Source of the DNA: Dactylorhiza incarnata
Taxonomy: Eukaryota; Streptophyta; Magnoliopsida; Asparagales; Orchidaceae
Length of the DNA stretch: 64,000 nucleotides
Assembly: GCA_033032865.1 (NCBI GenBank)
Contig: JAWHQI010000508.1
Coordinates: 796,001-860,000 of the forward strand
Direction of reading: 5' to 3'
Shown here: positions 20,892 through 33,110 of the stretch, piece by piece
Layout: every line of letters starts with the position of its first letter
Position numbering within the stretch: the first letter of the stretch is position 1
Position numbers and translations under genes: made by a program
The notes under the pieces: generated by a model
Told to the model about the DNA's origin: nothing
The model's input: the letters and a program-made list of their open reading frames with translations, nothing else
Databases searched by the model: none

Positions 20892-22048
20892 GTGACTAGG
20901 AGTGGTGCGGGGCCGTCTCAACCCCGTAACACTGCTGAAAGTAGTGGGTCGTCTGAGGTGACAGCGACCACTCCTTCGGCTGAGATGATCAAGTTAGTCG
21001 CTGAAGCGGTCTTCGCGATGATCAACACTCAGTCTGGGCAGCTTGCACAGCCTACTACTCCGACTCTGGATGTGGCCCCTGTAACTGTTACTGTAGTGGA
21101 ACCTGCGGTAGAACTGAGGGTGGAACGTCGAGTTGCGCAAGTAGTAGTGGGGCGAGCGCGTGACCAGCAATTAAAGTACTTTCTGAGCCTCAACCCTCCA
21201 TCCTTCGAGGGGACGGAATCCCCTGGGAGAGCTGCTGAGTGGTTGTCAGAAATAAAGAGGACTTTAATGTCAATGCTTATAAGCAAAGATATGTTGGTAA
21301 CCTTAACCACCTTCCTACTTATAAGAGAAGCAAGACTTTGGTGGGAAGGAGAGTTGTTGCACAAGTTTGGTGGGAGACAACTTTCCGAAATCTCTTGGGA
21401 AAACTTCCATGGGTCTTTCCTTCTAAAGTTTCTACCCCTAACTGAGATTCCTGAACTACAAGATCAGTGTTCACACCTAGAGCAGGGAGAACACTCAGTG
21501 GATGAGTACCTGATTGAGTTCATTAGTCGGAATCGTTATGAGAGGTCTATGTGGGAAGATGAGGAAACCAAGGTCAACAAGTTCTACAATGGTCTGCGAG
21601 ATGACCTAAGACTAATGCTTGTGGGTCCAAAGTTACTCGGCTTCAACGTCTTAGTGAAAACAGCTAAATCTCTGGAAACGGATATGAAGAGTATGCAGCG
21701 CGCGAAAGACTTCAATGTAAAGAAGTCAGAGTTTCAAGCGCCGGTCTCTCAGTCCAAGTCCGAGTTCAAAAGAAACAAGAGAAAGTTCAACTCTATGGAA
21801 GTTAAGACTGCACGGTGTTCCTTAATTTGTTTCACTTGTGGAAAGGTGGGACACAAAGCCGCGGTGTGTCGAAGTGGTCCCCCAAAAGCAAAAAAGCGGA
21901 GAAGTGGACTATGCTCGTGCGATGGGTTCAGCTCCTATGGAGAAAGGCAAAGTGGTGGAGTCTTCGATTCCCCAATATTCTCTAACCCAGCCGAGAGTCT
22001 ACTCTTATGGCCAGCAAGAGGTCATTCAGCAATGCGATGTTGCCACAG
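20892..22048 (+). pseudogene. Element B Gag, main exon
   Basis: The capsid-forming Gag reads from codon GTG at 20892. Conserved blocks are PPSFEGTESPGRAAEWL, LWWEGE and VDEYLIEF, followed by a zinc knuckle CFTCGKVGHKAAVC at about 21830. A frameshift lies just after the knuckle (C/A runs near 21885); the continuing frame ends VESSIPQYSLTQPRV...CDVAT with a Gly codon split by a donor GTATGG at 22049. The 115-bp segment 22049-22163 ending in TGCAATTAG looks like an intron before the protease. Confidence 0.85.
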
Positions 22049-22163
22049 GTATGGATGATCATCTCCAAATATGATTTATACCCCGTGTGCGGTTAAAGAT
22101 AGAAATATGTCCACTGCATCTGTTGACAACAAAATTTTATGTCTTGTATTTGTGTGCAATTAG

Positions 22164-25106
22164 GTCTTGTCCTAATTATCAACTATTCGACGAGAGCTCT
22201 GTTGGTGTGGGAGCATCGCTCTCCTATTTGTCTAAGGACTTCGTGTTATGAATCGAATTGTCATTTACCTTAGTCAAGGATAGATTGGAGGTAATGCTGC
22301 CTAATAGATCTCGAGTGAGCGCGAATAGGAGAAGCTGTGAAAAGGCGCGAAGATGTTCTTCACCTTGTTGAAGGATTCAGGGCCTAAGACCAGTTTTGTG
22401 TTGTCCTAGTAGTAGCGGACCAAGCTGACCGAGAGGAACCGTTATCCGATTCCGAGAATCGACGACTTACTTGACCAACAGGTTGGGTCGACGGTATACT
22501 CTATGCTTGATTTAAGGTCCGGCTACTATCAGCTTAGTATTAGGGAATGTGATGTTCCAAAGTCAGCGTTCAGTACCCGTTTTGGGCACTATGAGTTCAC
22601 GGTGATGCCGTTCGGTCTGTCTAATGCACCGTCGGTATTCATGGACTTAATGAATATGGCATTCCGTGAGTATTTGGATCAATTTTTGATCGTCTTCATC
22701 GACGACATTTTGGTATACTCTCAATCGGAAGAGGAGCGTGTAGGGCATCTGCACGCAGTTCTGAGCACCTTGAGGAAGAGTCAGCTATATGCCAAGTTCT
22801 CCAAGTGCGAGTTTTGGCTACCGTCAGTAGCGTTCCTTGGTCACGTCGTTAGTGGAGATGGAATTGCGGTTGATCCGTCGAAGATAGAAGCGATCCGAGC
22901 CTGGCCTTTGTTGAAAAACGTAGCGGAAGTCCGAAGTTTCTTAGGACTTGCCGGCTATTATAGGCGCTTTGTGGAAAACTTCTCGAGGATTGCACTTCCT
23001 CTCACTAAATTGACTAGGAAAGATCATAAGTTCGTTTGGTCACCCGAGTGCGCACGAGCTTTTGAAGAGCTGAAGAGCCGTCTGACCACGGCGCCCATTC
23101 TATGCTCGCTATGTGGTACGGAAGGCTACGAAATTTATAGCGACGCCTCAGGGAGTGGTTTGGGTTGTGTCCTGGTGCAGTTCGGTAAGGTAATTGCCTA
23201 CGGCTCCCGGCAGTTGAAGGTTCATGAGAGGAATTACCCGGTCCATGATTTGGAGCTAGCGGCCGTGGTATTTGCTCTTAAGCTTTGGAGGCATTATTCG
23301 TATGGCGTGAAGATCGACATCTTTACCGACCACAAGAGCCTCAAGTACTTGTTAGATCAAAGGGAGTTGAATATGCGACAGAGGAGGTGGTTGGAGTTCC
23401 TTGGGGACTACACCTTCGACATCAAATATACTCCTGGAAAGGGAAATGTGGTTGCGGACGCGTTGAGTCGACGGGCTCCTGCTCAAGCAAATTGGATTTT
23501 GATGCACGATGAGCGTCTAATCCGTGAGCTGGAAGAAATGGAGATCATTTGCGTTGATCGAAGAGCGTCTACTTCAGCATGCTTGAACTGGACGGAGGTT
23601 CAATACCACCTTGCCGACCGAGTTCGACAGGCATTGGAGCTGGATGAGAGCATGAAACGCTACAAAGCGGAAACCGTTGACGGGTTAAACACTGATTTCT
23701 CTTTCGAAGATGGCCTTATGTGGAAGAATGGCAGATTGTGCGTCCCAAACGTTGGTACTCTACGGGCGGAGTTGATGTACGAGGCTCATCATACCAAGTA
23801 CTCTATCCACCCGGGGAGCACGAAAATGTTCATGGACATGAAGAAACTTTTCTGGTGGCCGGGTATGAAGAAGGACATTGCCCTCTACGTGGCCAAATGC
23901 AACACCTGCGCGTTGGTGAAGGTGGAATGTCAACGTCCCGGTGGATTTTTGAAGTCCTTGCCGATTCCGGAATGGAAGTTTGACGATATTTCGATGGATT
24001 TCGTGCACGGATTGCCGAGATCGCAGCATGGAAACGACGCCACCTGGGTGATCGTGGACAGACTGACAAAAGTATCGCATTTTATTCCGAACCGGAAGGA
24101 TGATTCTGTAGAAAAGCTAGCGAAGCTCTATGTCGATAGTATTGTGCGGCTGCACGGTGTCCCTCGTAGCATCGTCAGCGATCGTGGCGGGCGTTTCACA
24201 TCGAAAGATTGGAGGCTTATCCATGAACTGTTGGGCACTAAATTGAAATTTAGCACGGCCTTCCACCCGCAAACGGATGGACAGACCGAGAGGACCAACA
24301 GGACTATGGAGGATATGCTCCGAATGTGCGCTCTAGATTTTGGAAAGAAGTGGGAAGATCATCTCTATATGATCGAATTCGCCTACAATAATAGCTACCA
24401 AGCCAGTATAAAGATGGCTCCTTTCGAGGCCCTCTATGGTAAGAAGTGCCGTACGTCGTTGTCTTGGGCAGAAACGGGCGATACTAAGCTATTAAAGCGA
24501 AAGGATGTTGAGGAAGCAACTTCGACGATCCGAACTATTCGAGAAAGGCTATTGATTGCCCAGGATAGGCAAGCAAAATATTACAACGTCAAGCATAGGA
24601 ACCTTGAGTTCGCCGTCGGTGACCGGGTTTACTTGAAGATCAAATCGTTCAAAGGGGTACCAGGGATCCGACGCTTGGAAAAGCTCAGTCCAAGGTACTT
24701 AGGACCGTTTGAGATTGTGGAACGTGTTGGTGATGCGGCTTATCGGCTTGCACTATCTGCAGAGCTGAGCGGTCTGCACGACGTGTTTCACATTTCAGTT
24801 CTGAGGAAGGCAGTGCAAGAGCCTACTCATATCGTTGCGGTTGGCAAAGTGTCGGTGGATAGTGGGTTGTCAACGAAAGTCAAACCCTTACGCATCGAGG
24901 ACACCGAGGTAAAGCAGTTGCGGAACAAGTCCATTCGGATGGTAAAGGTCCGGTGGGATAATTGCGGCCGAGAGGAGCTAACTTGAGAGAGAGAGCAAGC
25001 GATGCTTGCGGAGTACCCCGAGCTATTTCTCTCAGGTAAATTTTCTTTAAAAACTGTAAATTCCTGCTATTACTGTTTTCGAAATTTCGGGACGAAATTC
25101 TTTTAA
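22164..25106 (+). pseudogene. Element B Pol: protease remnant, RT (N-terminally deleted), RNase H, integrase, chromodomain
   Basis: 22164-22260 retains a mutated protease trace (a GASLSYLSKDFVL stretch in a shifted frame). The following 140 bp do not encode the usual protease C-terminus or the first part of RT. From about 22416 RT resumes at the [12 protein letters not shown] block, continues through [19 protein letters not shown], RNase H ([10 protein letters not shown]), the integrase zinc finger ([10 protein letters not shown] ... CNTCALV), Asp in DFVHGLP, Asp in VSDRGGRF and Glu in QTERTNRT, to [11 protein letters not shown] and a chromodomain-like tail. TGA replaces a conserved Trp at 24984; the frame then runs on to 25106. 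Confidence 0.9.
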
Positions 25107-25116
25107 GGGGGGTGGA
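25101..25116 (+). other. Polypurine tract of element B
   Basis: TTTTAAGGGGGGTGGAG precedes the 3' LTR by two bases; GGGACGAAATTC just upstream is typical of chromoviral 3' ends. Confidence 0.75.
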
Positions 25117-25118
25117 GT

Positions 25119-27313
25119 TGTAACACCCCAAAGATCGTGGTTCAGCGAGGTAGGCGGAATGGTAGTGTTGCGCTCGGGATAAGCTCAAAATTCCAGATCA
25201 GGTCAATGCGCACGACCATTGTCCTCTTCGCGCACGACCAGTGATCGTGCGCCAATGATCGTGCGTAACCCGCAAAGCTTCGGAGTTCTGTCTCGGCTTA
25301 TGCGCACGACCATTGTCCTCATCGCGCACGACCGGTGATCGTGCGCCAGCGACCGTGCGTTAATTCAGAAGAATATCGAGTTCTGTCTTGGACAGTGCGC
25401 ACGACCATTTCCCTCTTCGCGCACGACCACTGACCGTGCGCCTGTGATCGTGCGCCCTGTTTATTCTGTTCCGCGATTTTGAGCGGAGAAGAAGATCGGA
25501 CCGTCCAAATCTTTTGGAAATTGATCCAACGGCTAGGTTTAGTTGCGGGAGACCATTAGGGCTGATGAGAGGGGGTTAAACCTCATATTCTCTAAGCCAT
25601 TCTCTCTCCAAACCCTAGAGAAAGAAGGAGGAGCCAAGGAAGAAGAAGGGAAATTCCGCCATTGACGGAGCTCCGGAGCTCCGTTTCGCGAGCCGTTTCC
25701 AGATCTGGAGAGTGCAGCCCGGTGCGGTCGTTTCCCTCCGTCTAGAATCTCGGATCCATGGCGAAAAAGAATGCTCCTAGGGTAACGATTTCTTCTCCCG
25801 TTGTTTGGACTTGTCTTTTGTCCTCTCCTTCATTTCTCTATGCTTGCATGAGGAATCCCTTTCACCAAATGGGTGAAGTGTAGGATTTCCTCAAGTTCTT
25901 CGGAACTCCGGGTCGATTGTGTCCATCCCCGGCATATTGCATGTAGAAAATCCGGTAGTCGTGCGGATTTAGGCATTGTGTGTGAAGCCTATTCGTGGCC
26001 GTGAGCCCGAATCGGTGATGCTTGATTTGCGATGTTGCATTTAGGTTAAGCCTAGAATGCGTGCCGGAGAATGACTCTGTGATATATGCGATAGTATTGC
26101 GGGATTTAAGCGTAGGCATCTTGTGAAGATCCTAACGGAAGCCCCATGCTTTGCGAGTGGTTGAATGCAAACTTTCACCACTAGAATTGTTGAGGAGTGG
26201 TCTTGTACCTCCTTTTTGGTTACGTATAAAGCCCTAACGATCCTTCATGCCCTCCGGCCGAAAGGCGGAGTCGGGTCTTGAGTCGTTACAAAGTAAACTT
26301 TTAAGGCTTGGGTGTTGTAACTTATGTTTTGTGTAGCACTAGCGAGTGCTAAACCCTTACGGGCCGAGGTGATGTCATACCCGCATCGTGTGTTCAATCG
26401 ATGACAAGAGCACGGGAATTGGCTGAACTGAACCCGTTTCCAGGCGCGGCGGTAGGGGGATTTATCTCTTGTAAACCCGAACGACCTTGGGAGAGGTTGG
26501 GAAGGGCGTCTTGCCTAGACCGACCAAAAACTCTTTTCTATCTAGAGTTTCCGGACTCATGATGGTTTTGGTGCTCGGGAAGAAGTACCTTTGGTGCATG
26601 CCTTGTGAGCATGGAGCGTGCGGTTGTGTGTACCCACGTTTTTGATGAATTGATGTTGTTAGCCTCATGCGGTTGTTTAGGCGGTTGTGGGAACCTTCGG
26701 GTGAACCCAACCAACATCATGTGCATACCTAGGTTCCTTTCTTTTGATGCTCAACCTAGAAGATTGATTGTGTTTGAAACCTCACCTTGTGTAGTTGCAC
26801 TTTCTTTATATTAGTACTTGTGCTAGTATGGCTTGCTTGCAGGGTAGAATCTCCGCCACCCCGGGAAAGGGGTGGGGTCGTTATAATTTGGTCAGCTGTG
26901 CTGACCGTTACTTTGTTTGCCACCGCTTGGTGGAATGTCTTATGCAGGTGCAGGTGAGCCTAGCGGGAAATAGCGGGCGGTGGCCCATTTTGCTGAGTTG
27001 GCCCTTGAAGGCCAGCCTCCCTTTTTAGCTTTTTCATGTATGGCCGGCCTGCGTGCCGACGTATGCTTATGGAGTTTTGTGCATTGGATGAATGTAAGGC
27101 CTTAAGGCCGTAACTCTTATTCTGGATACATTCCTATGATAGTGGACAGTTCTTTTTGAATGGTTTATTTAATGCTTCCGCTTACGTTTTATACTCTCAT
27201 TTAGTTGTTACTTTTCTGGTTATCACCTTTTAACTCCTAGCTAGTGTGGTTTGTATGGCGTGGGGTCCCGGCCGGACCTGCTGTTATACTCTTCGTACTG
27301 GCAGGGTGTTACA
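25119..27313 (+). repeat. 3' LTR of element B
   Basis: 2195 bp, colinear with 18452-20667. It lacks the 21-bp duplication and differs at about 14 other sites by eye. It ends 27313 against the second TGCTC target copy. Confidence 0.93.
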
Positions 27314-27318
27314 TGCTC

Positions 27319-28263
27319 AAAGTGCCAACTCTATGCTCCGCTCCAGTTACAGCTAGCCCAGCGTCTTCGGTCAATCACCACCCCCTGGCCCTTCACCATT
27401 TGGGGAATGGATCTGGTGGGACCATTCCCCCGGCAAGTGGGCAAAGGAGATATCTCCTGGTGATGATCGATTATTTCTCCAAGTGGATGGAGGTGAAGGC
27501 CCTGGCAAAAACGACCTCCCTGGTGGTGAAGAACTTCATTTGGGGGGAGATCGTGTGCAGACATGGTCTACCCCTCGTCATCGTCACTGACAACGGTCCA
27601 CAATTCGCAAGCCTTGAGCTCGCCGATTTCTGCAGCCAACTTGGCATCGATCTCCGCTTCGCCTCAGTTCATCACCCACGAAGCAACGGCCAGGTCGAAG
27701 CGGCCAACAAAGTCATCCTCAACCTGCTCAAGAAGAAGGTGGAGAACCTGAAGGGTAATTGGGTGGAACAGCTCCCCTCGGTCCTCTGGGCCCTGAGGAC
27801 TACCCCCACCACGGTAACCGGCGAAATGCCGTTCAAGCTATCACACGGCTCGGAGGCTCTCATCCCGATAGAGTTCGAGGTCCGGAGTCCCAGGGTGGTG
27901 GCGGCAGAGGATGGGGATGAAGGGTGGAGACTCGAGAACGAAGAGGCGCAACGACTCGCCTGGGATTTCGTGGAGGAGCTTCGCGACCAGGCCACGATCC
28001 AACAGGAAGAGATCAAGCGAAGGATGGCGAAGCACTTTGACAAACAGGTCCGAGTCAAGCAGTTCATCAAGGGAGACCTGGTTCTCAAGAAGGTGGATGC
28101 CGCAGGAAGATCCGCCACGGTGGGTAAACTTCATCCTAATTGGGATGGCCCCTACATAGTTTCTGAAGCACTAAAAACAGGTGGGTACCGCCTACAGAAC
28201 GTCGAGGGGGAACTCCTAGGAAACACTTGGAGTGGAGACGATTTGAAACGTTTCTACTCCTAA
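27319..28263 (+). pseudogene. Element A integrase, remaining part
   Basis: After the second TGCTC copy the integrase resumes at the final zinc-finger Cys (27322), then WPFTIWGMDLVGPFP with the first catalytic Asp. A frameshift near 27445 leads to the frame RRYLLVMIDYFSKW, the second Asp in VTDNGPQF and the Glu in GQVEAANK, and a C-terminal region ending at LKRFYS (28263). Apart from the frameshift the core is complete. The integrase would insert element A cDNA. Confidence 0.9.
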
Positions 28264-28378
28264 TATCAATGTAATGCCTGGTTCATTTTTGTTATGATAA
28301 AACAAAACGATAACATTCTCCGTCATAAACTGGTAGCGCTTCACCACTTGGACGGTAGGTACCGAACGATGGGCCCCT

Positions 28379-28918
28379 TCTATGTCCTCGAGCAGAGAGT
28401 TGCCGTAGACCAGGCCGTAGCACTGGGCTCCTCCCCTGCAGGCTGGCTACTTGCCCCCTCGAGTGAGTTCTATGTCCTCGAGCAGAGAGTTGCCGTAGAC
28501 CAGGCCGTAGCACTGGGCTCCTCCCCTGCAGGCTGGCTACTTGCCCCCTCGAGTGAGTTCTATGTCCTCGAGCAGAGAGTTGCCGTAGACCAGGCCGTAG
28601 CACTGGGTTCCTCCCCTGCAGGCTGACTACTTGCCCCCTCGAGTGAGTTCTATGTCCTCGAGCAGAGAGTTGCCGTAGACCAGGCCGTAGCACTGGGTTC
28701 CTCCCCTGCAGGCTGGCTACTTGCCCCCTCGAGTGAGTTCTATGTCCTCGAGCAGAGAGTTGCCGTAGACCAGGCCGTAGCACTGGGCTCCTCCCCTGCA
28801 GGCTGGCTACTTGCCCCCTCGAGTGAGTTCTATGTCCTCGAGCAGAGAGTTGCCGTAGACCAGGCCGTAGCATCGGGCTCCTCCCCTGCAGGCTGGCTAC
28901 TTGCCCCCTCGAGTGAGC
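28379..28918. repeat. 90-bp tandem array, six copies, in element A
   Basis: TATGTCCTCGAGCAGAGAG recurs at 28381, 28471, 28561, 28651, 28741 and 28831. Copies are nearly identical. The array sits between pol and the antisense genes. A 193-codon minus frame across it is due to the period being a multiple of three. Confidence 0.95.
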
Positions 28919-29414
28919 CCCAAACCCTACTAAGTGCTAACCCCAAAAAGCAATCTCATAAGGGAAGAGGAGGTGAGGCGAGTTCCTTAAAACCTCCCAG
29001 ACTCGTGAATATCGAAATTACTCGTCTATTCGTCAACCATCTCGCGAAAAGCCCTAACAAGGGGGAGAAGCACGCTCCAACCGCCTCACACTCTGCGAAG
29101 CCATAAGCAAACGGGCACCTGACTAAGGCGAAGAAAGCTCTCGCGCGAGCCCTCGCCACGAGCGAGTACCCCTTAGGCGCAAGTACGGTGCATAAGCAAG
29201 CGCGTCGCAAAAAAAAAATATAATAAAAGTAATAAACAATAATGATGAGCGCGTCAGACGAGATTTAAGACAAGGGAAGAGGAAAGATCGAGCAGGTTAA
29301 AATATGGCGAGCACGCCCACCCGGTCAAACAGAAAGGGCGAGTACGCCGAAAATATTCCCAAGATAAAATATCATTACAGGGCTTACAAAATATAAAAAA
29401 GAAAAAAAAACGAG

Positions 29415-31285
29415 CTATTCGCCCTGGTCATCCTCTTCCGATTCGCCAGATGAGCCGTCACTTGGAGTTCTCGCCTGGGTGGGGCTCACCGCCTCGCGAT
29501 ATAGTTCTGGGAGAAGGTCCGCGAGATCAACTGTGGCCCCCTCCGCAGTAAGAAGAAATCGCCGCCGGAGTCGCTCCCGCGTGAACACCGCCGTCTTGAT
29601 GGCCAGCTGCCTGCGCGTCTCGGCAACCTGGGCCGGGGTGAAGTGAAGGAGCTGCGGAGCTGTGGACGACTCCCCTCTGCTAGGATGTCGGAGCTCAGCT
29701 ATCTCCGATTCCGCCTCGGCAAGGCGAGTCCCTAGGTAGTTGACTTCCCGCTGCGAAGCGGCCAGCTGCGCCTCCATCTCGGAGACCCGCGTCACCAGCA
29801 CAACGGTGGACTCCTGCATTAGCAAAGGTCAAACAATAGCGTCGGCCAGCGAGTGGGAGGTAAATGGACAAGGACGCTCACCTCAGGGAGAACGACCTCC
29901 TTAGCCTTGGACCCGGCAAGCTCCTCCGCCATTGCCGCCAGCTTCCTCTCCAGCTCTTTATAGGTGGCGCCCAGCTCGCGGAGTCGCCTATTCGATTGAA
30001 GCCCCCGCCGCGCCGTCTGGTGAGCCAGCTCGGCGGTGCGGAGAGCGAAACGGCTGGTGAGGTTGGCTAGCTCGCGAATGGGAGCCTCTGCGAGAACTTC
30101 GGCGTCTTCTCGACCATATAACCCAAAGAGCAGGTTATACGCCTGCTCGCCTACCTCCTCGAAATCCTCCCAGGAGGGGAGGAGCGAACTCACCAGGACC
30201 CTGTTCGCATCATGGTCCCATATCAACAACGGATTACCTTTGGAGCCCTCACTCCTCATCCCCAATCCAAAATTTGTGTGGGATGAGGGTTCAGGAGGCG
30301 GGCTCGTTGGAGGACGAGAAGATCTCCCAGTCTTCTGCTTCTTTCGCCTTGGCTCACTAGCCGAGGCGGCCTCAGGATCAACCAGACCTTTTCCCTTGTC
30401 CGTTGACGGGGGCGTCTCGCTATCCACCGAAACTACCGCCGCTCCAAGGGCCCCCTCGGGATTAGGCTCGCTAGACTGACGCCGCGAGGCGTCGCAAGGA
30501 GGACGGGAGGGGATGACGCGCTCACCTACAAGAAGGTGAAAATTAATTCAGATCCCTGCCAAGAGCAGAGGGTCGGGAGAAAGGGGAGGAAGCGCGGCGA
30601 GTATTACCCAAGACTTACCCGCTCCAGGAGGCACGAAGGCGAGCTGATCCACGCCTCGCCGCAGGAAAACCACGTCCATAACCCTACTCTTCATGTAAGT
30701 ATAGAGGGCCAGAGCGTCCCCTTTCAAGCGAGGCGGTCTATACTCCGTCTCTACCTTTTGAATGGGGGCGAAGGGAATGTTCCCGAAGTCGCCTCGCACC
30801 ACGACAAATTTATCGGTCCAATGATGGACCTTGTTGAGTGTCTCAGCTACCTTAACGCACACACTGGTAAAGAACAAGGTGTCGTCTCCAGTCGCCTTCA
30901 GGGTCAGGACCTTGCGGAAGACGGAGAGGTCGAATTCGATCTTCTCCTCGCGCAGGTAACAGGCGTATGCGACCAAAACGTTGATCGCGTTAGGGTTGAC
31001 CTGCGCGGGGATCATCCCGAAGTATCGAAGGACCTGGCGCACCTCAGGCCATAGAGGCAGCCTCAACCCCACCTGGAAATGGGCCAGGGGGATGGCGAGT
31101 TCACCGTCGAAGAAAGAGTTAAGGAACTCACCAGGGGTTGGCCGCCTCGCTGTGTAGCCCGGTGGCAGGTAACGTTTCTCGACGTCCGTCAGCTCCTCGC
31201 TCAAGGTCTGCGAGCTGGGGAAGTTGTGCGCTCGAAAATTGCGAACACAGAAGGCACGCCCGTCTTCGGATGGCTCTTTCCCCAT
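29415..31285 (-). CDS. Antisense gene 1 of element A: Transposase_28 (PF04195)-like protein, three exons
   Basis: Exons 31285-30619, 30525-29882 and 29813-29415 are joined by introns with GTAAGT...TTGTAG and GTGAGC...AATGCAG borders; lengths (667, 644, 399) keep one frame of 569 residues. Exon 1 has the block LPPGYTARRPTPGEF ... FGMIPAQVNPNAINVLVAY, characteristic of the 'putative gypsy type transposon' domain found in antisense genes of Tat elements. Exon 2 starts with a basic, Ser/Pro-rich stretch (RRKKQKTGRSSRPP, a possible nuclear signal) and ends in a coiled coil that continues into exon 3. Function of the family is unknown. No stop or frameshift was seen. A TATA box lies upstream at 31391-31400. 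Region 28919-29414 between the tandem array and this gene holds nothing recognised. Confidence 0.75.
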
Positions 31286-31390
31286 GGCGGGTGGCGAGTA
31301 GAGGGGAAGGTCTAACAGGCGGGGTTCCGAGAAAAACGCTTGGAGGAGAGGGGGGTGTGGGGGGCATACCCATCCACTCTAGGAGGCCTG

Positions 31391-31400
31391 CTATTTATAG
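31391..31400 (-). promoter_or_regulatory. TATA box of antisense gene 1
   Basis: CTATAAATAG on the minus strand, 106 bp before the ATG at 31285, followed by AGAGTGG-AT-GGGTATGCC. The same downstream motif follows the TATA box at 33111-33120. Confidence 0.65.
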
Positions 31401-31693
31401 AATCCGCCTCATCCGGCCTGATCGCACGCGAACTGGATAACCACCTATGCGAGTACGCCTAAACGAGTAGCTAGTTCAACAACGCGCAGGTAAGAGGCAG
31501 CAACCCTAGCAAACATAAAATACAGCGCGGGTACAAAAAACCTTTAACAAAAATGCTCTAAGCGCATGGCGCGAGCACACAAAAGACAAAAACATCGCCC
31601 GCACATTACAGGTACTCGAGAGGTCGCGAGTGCCTTTACATATCACGCGTCAAAGAAAAAAATGGCGAAACGCATCAAAAGGGAGAATACAGC

Positions 31694-33077
31694 CTAAGAA
31701 GCTCCACCGCGGCGCCGCGGACCGCGACCCAGGCGACGCGTGCGCTGAGGGTGACAAGCTCTCCAAGTGATGCCGCGAGCTGCTCGCAGGTCTTCGCGGG
31801 CCTGCCCCAGACTCTCCTCACTTTGCCGGATGTGATCCTCGCCTCGACGGATATGTTCTTCCAGTAAAGAGGCCTCGCCCACGGTGCCAGCCACCTGCGA
31901 GAAGCGGTGAAGATCGTCCTCGGTAGCTTGCTGGCGAGTCTCCACCTCGTATAATCTCGCCTCTAGGTCAGTCACCCTGTCAAAGAGGCCGTCCTCGCCC
32001 TACACCTGATGTTGAATCTCCTCCACTTCAGAGAGGCGGTCCCCGAGGTCAGCCAACCGCGCGTTCACCTCGGCGGGGGGCGTAGACATCAGAAAGGAAT
32101 CATGGGCTCGAAGGACGGCAATCAGGCGAGCCCACGACCCCTCATTAAAGCCCGGGGGGCCCGCGAGTAGCTCTCTCAAAGGAGTAGACGCCTCGGGCGG
32201 TGACGACCCCAGCAGCGAATTCGTCGATGGAGGACGACTGGAAGAGGGAGATCCCCGGTTATCTGAAAGGAGATAAAGGACAAGGGTAAGCCACAGAAAC
32301 GAAGAAGGCGGCGAAGATAAGCAAGGCGAGTACCCCCGTGAGTAGTGTCCCCTTCCTGGTGGCGAGGAGGATCTGCCTGCAACCTCCCAGTAGAGGCAGA
32401 CAAGCAGAGAACCACACCGGTCCCCCCCGGATAAAGGCCCTATCGTCGAAGATTTCCCTCCGGCAGTGGGGCGGGTCGGCTGACCTGCCCCAGACTGCCG
32501 AGGAGGTGACTGCAAGGGAGGAGGAGGGAGGGCCAAAATCTGCCCTGGAGCCGAGGAGGACGCATCCCAAGACCCGTCGACAGCGCCGCGCAGAATTGAC
32601 CAGACTGATCCAGGTGACCAGGAAGCGCTGCGGGTAACAAAAGGTCAGTACAAATTCAGCCTAGTGGGGCGAGAAGATAGCGCCCTTACCAGAGGTCGCA
32701 GTGGGACGAACGGGAGGAAATAGCGGGGCGCCCTGATCCGCTGGAGGCAATCTCGCATCCTCGAGCCCACCTGTTGTGATGCCGACCTCGCCCCCTCCTT
32801 GCTGGCGAAATGAGTCAGCAGCGAGCTCTTCACGAATAGGCGAAGTCGTCACCTTCCCAAGCAAGGGTCCGCACCTCGCCGTGGATTCCGGATCCGTGGA
32901 AGATCTCTCGCGTAGCTCCAGGTCAGTTCTCTTCCGCTTGGACTTCCTCTTCCTCACGGAGCCGAGAGGGCGAGGTGTCAGGAACTCTCCAATGATGTCC
33001 ATGACGGCCGCAGCCTCAGGCTCGTCATCAGCGAGCCCCCGGTTGGCGGCTGCGGAAGGCCCCCCCTTGGAAGACAT
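31694..33077 (-). pseudogene. Antisense gene 2 of element A: coiled-coil protein, broken
   Basis: Starts MSSKGGPSAAANRG at 33077 (an upstream Met at 33101 is in frame). The first exon carries a basic KRKSKRKRTD stretch and likely ends at 32690 (CTCTG|GTAAGG). A last exon begins after the acceptor CTCCTTTCAG at 32263 and encodes an Arg/Glu-rich coiled coil (AEVNARLADLGDRLSEVEE, then ETRQQATEDDLHRF), ending near 31694; an in-frame TAG at about 32000 interrupts it. The exon or exons between 32627 and 32340 could not be resolved in one frame. No known domain was recognised. It has its own TATA box. Confidence 0.5.
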
Positions 33078-33110
33078 TCTGGCACATGGGATAAAAGGCA
33101 TACCCCCACT

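Larger units (their letters stand above)
18452..27313 (+). mobile_element. Element B: Tekay/Del-like chromovirus nested in element A integrase
   Basis: LTRs of 2216 bp (18452-20667) and 2195 bp (25119-27313) begin TGTAACACCCC and end GGTGTTACA. The target duplication TGCTC (18447-18451, 27314-27318) is exact. The internal region has gag, a remnant of protease, then RT, RNase H, integrase and a chromodomain-like tail. The N-terminal part of RT is deleted. The LTRs differ at about 14 single bases plus one 21-bp tandem duplication (near 19388-19428) by eye, so B is younger than its host A. Confidence 0.95.

Noticed and set aside
28292..28873. 193-codon minus frame in the 90-bp array
   Set aside because: Same artefact of a period divisible by three.
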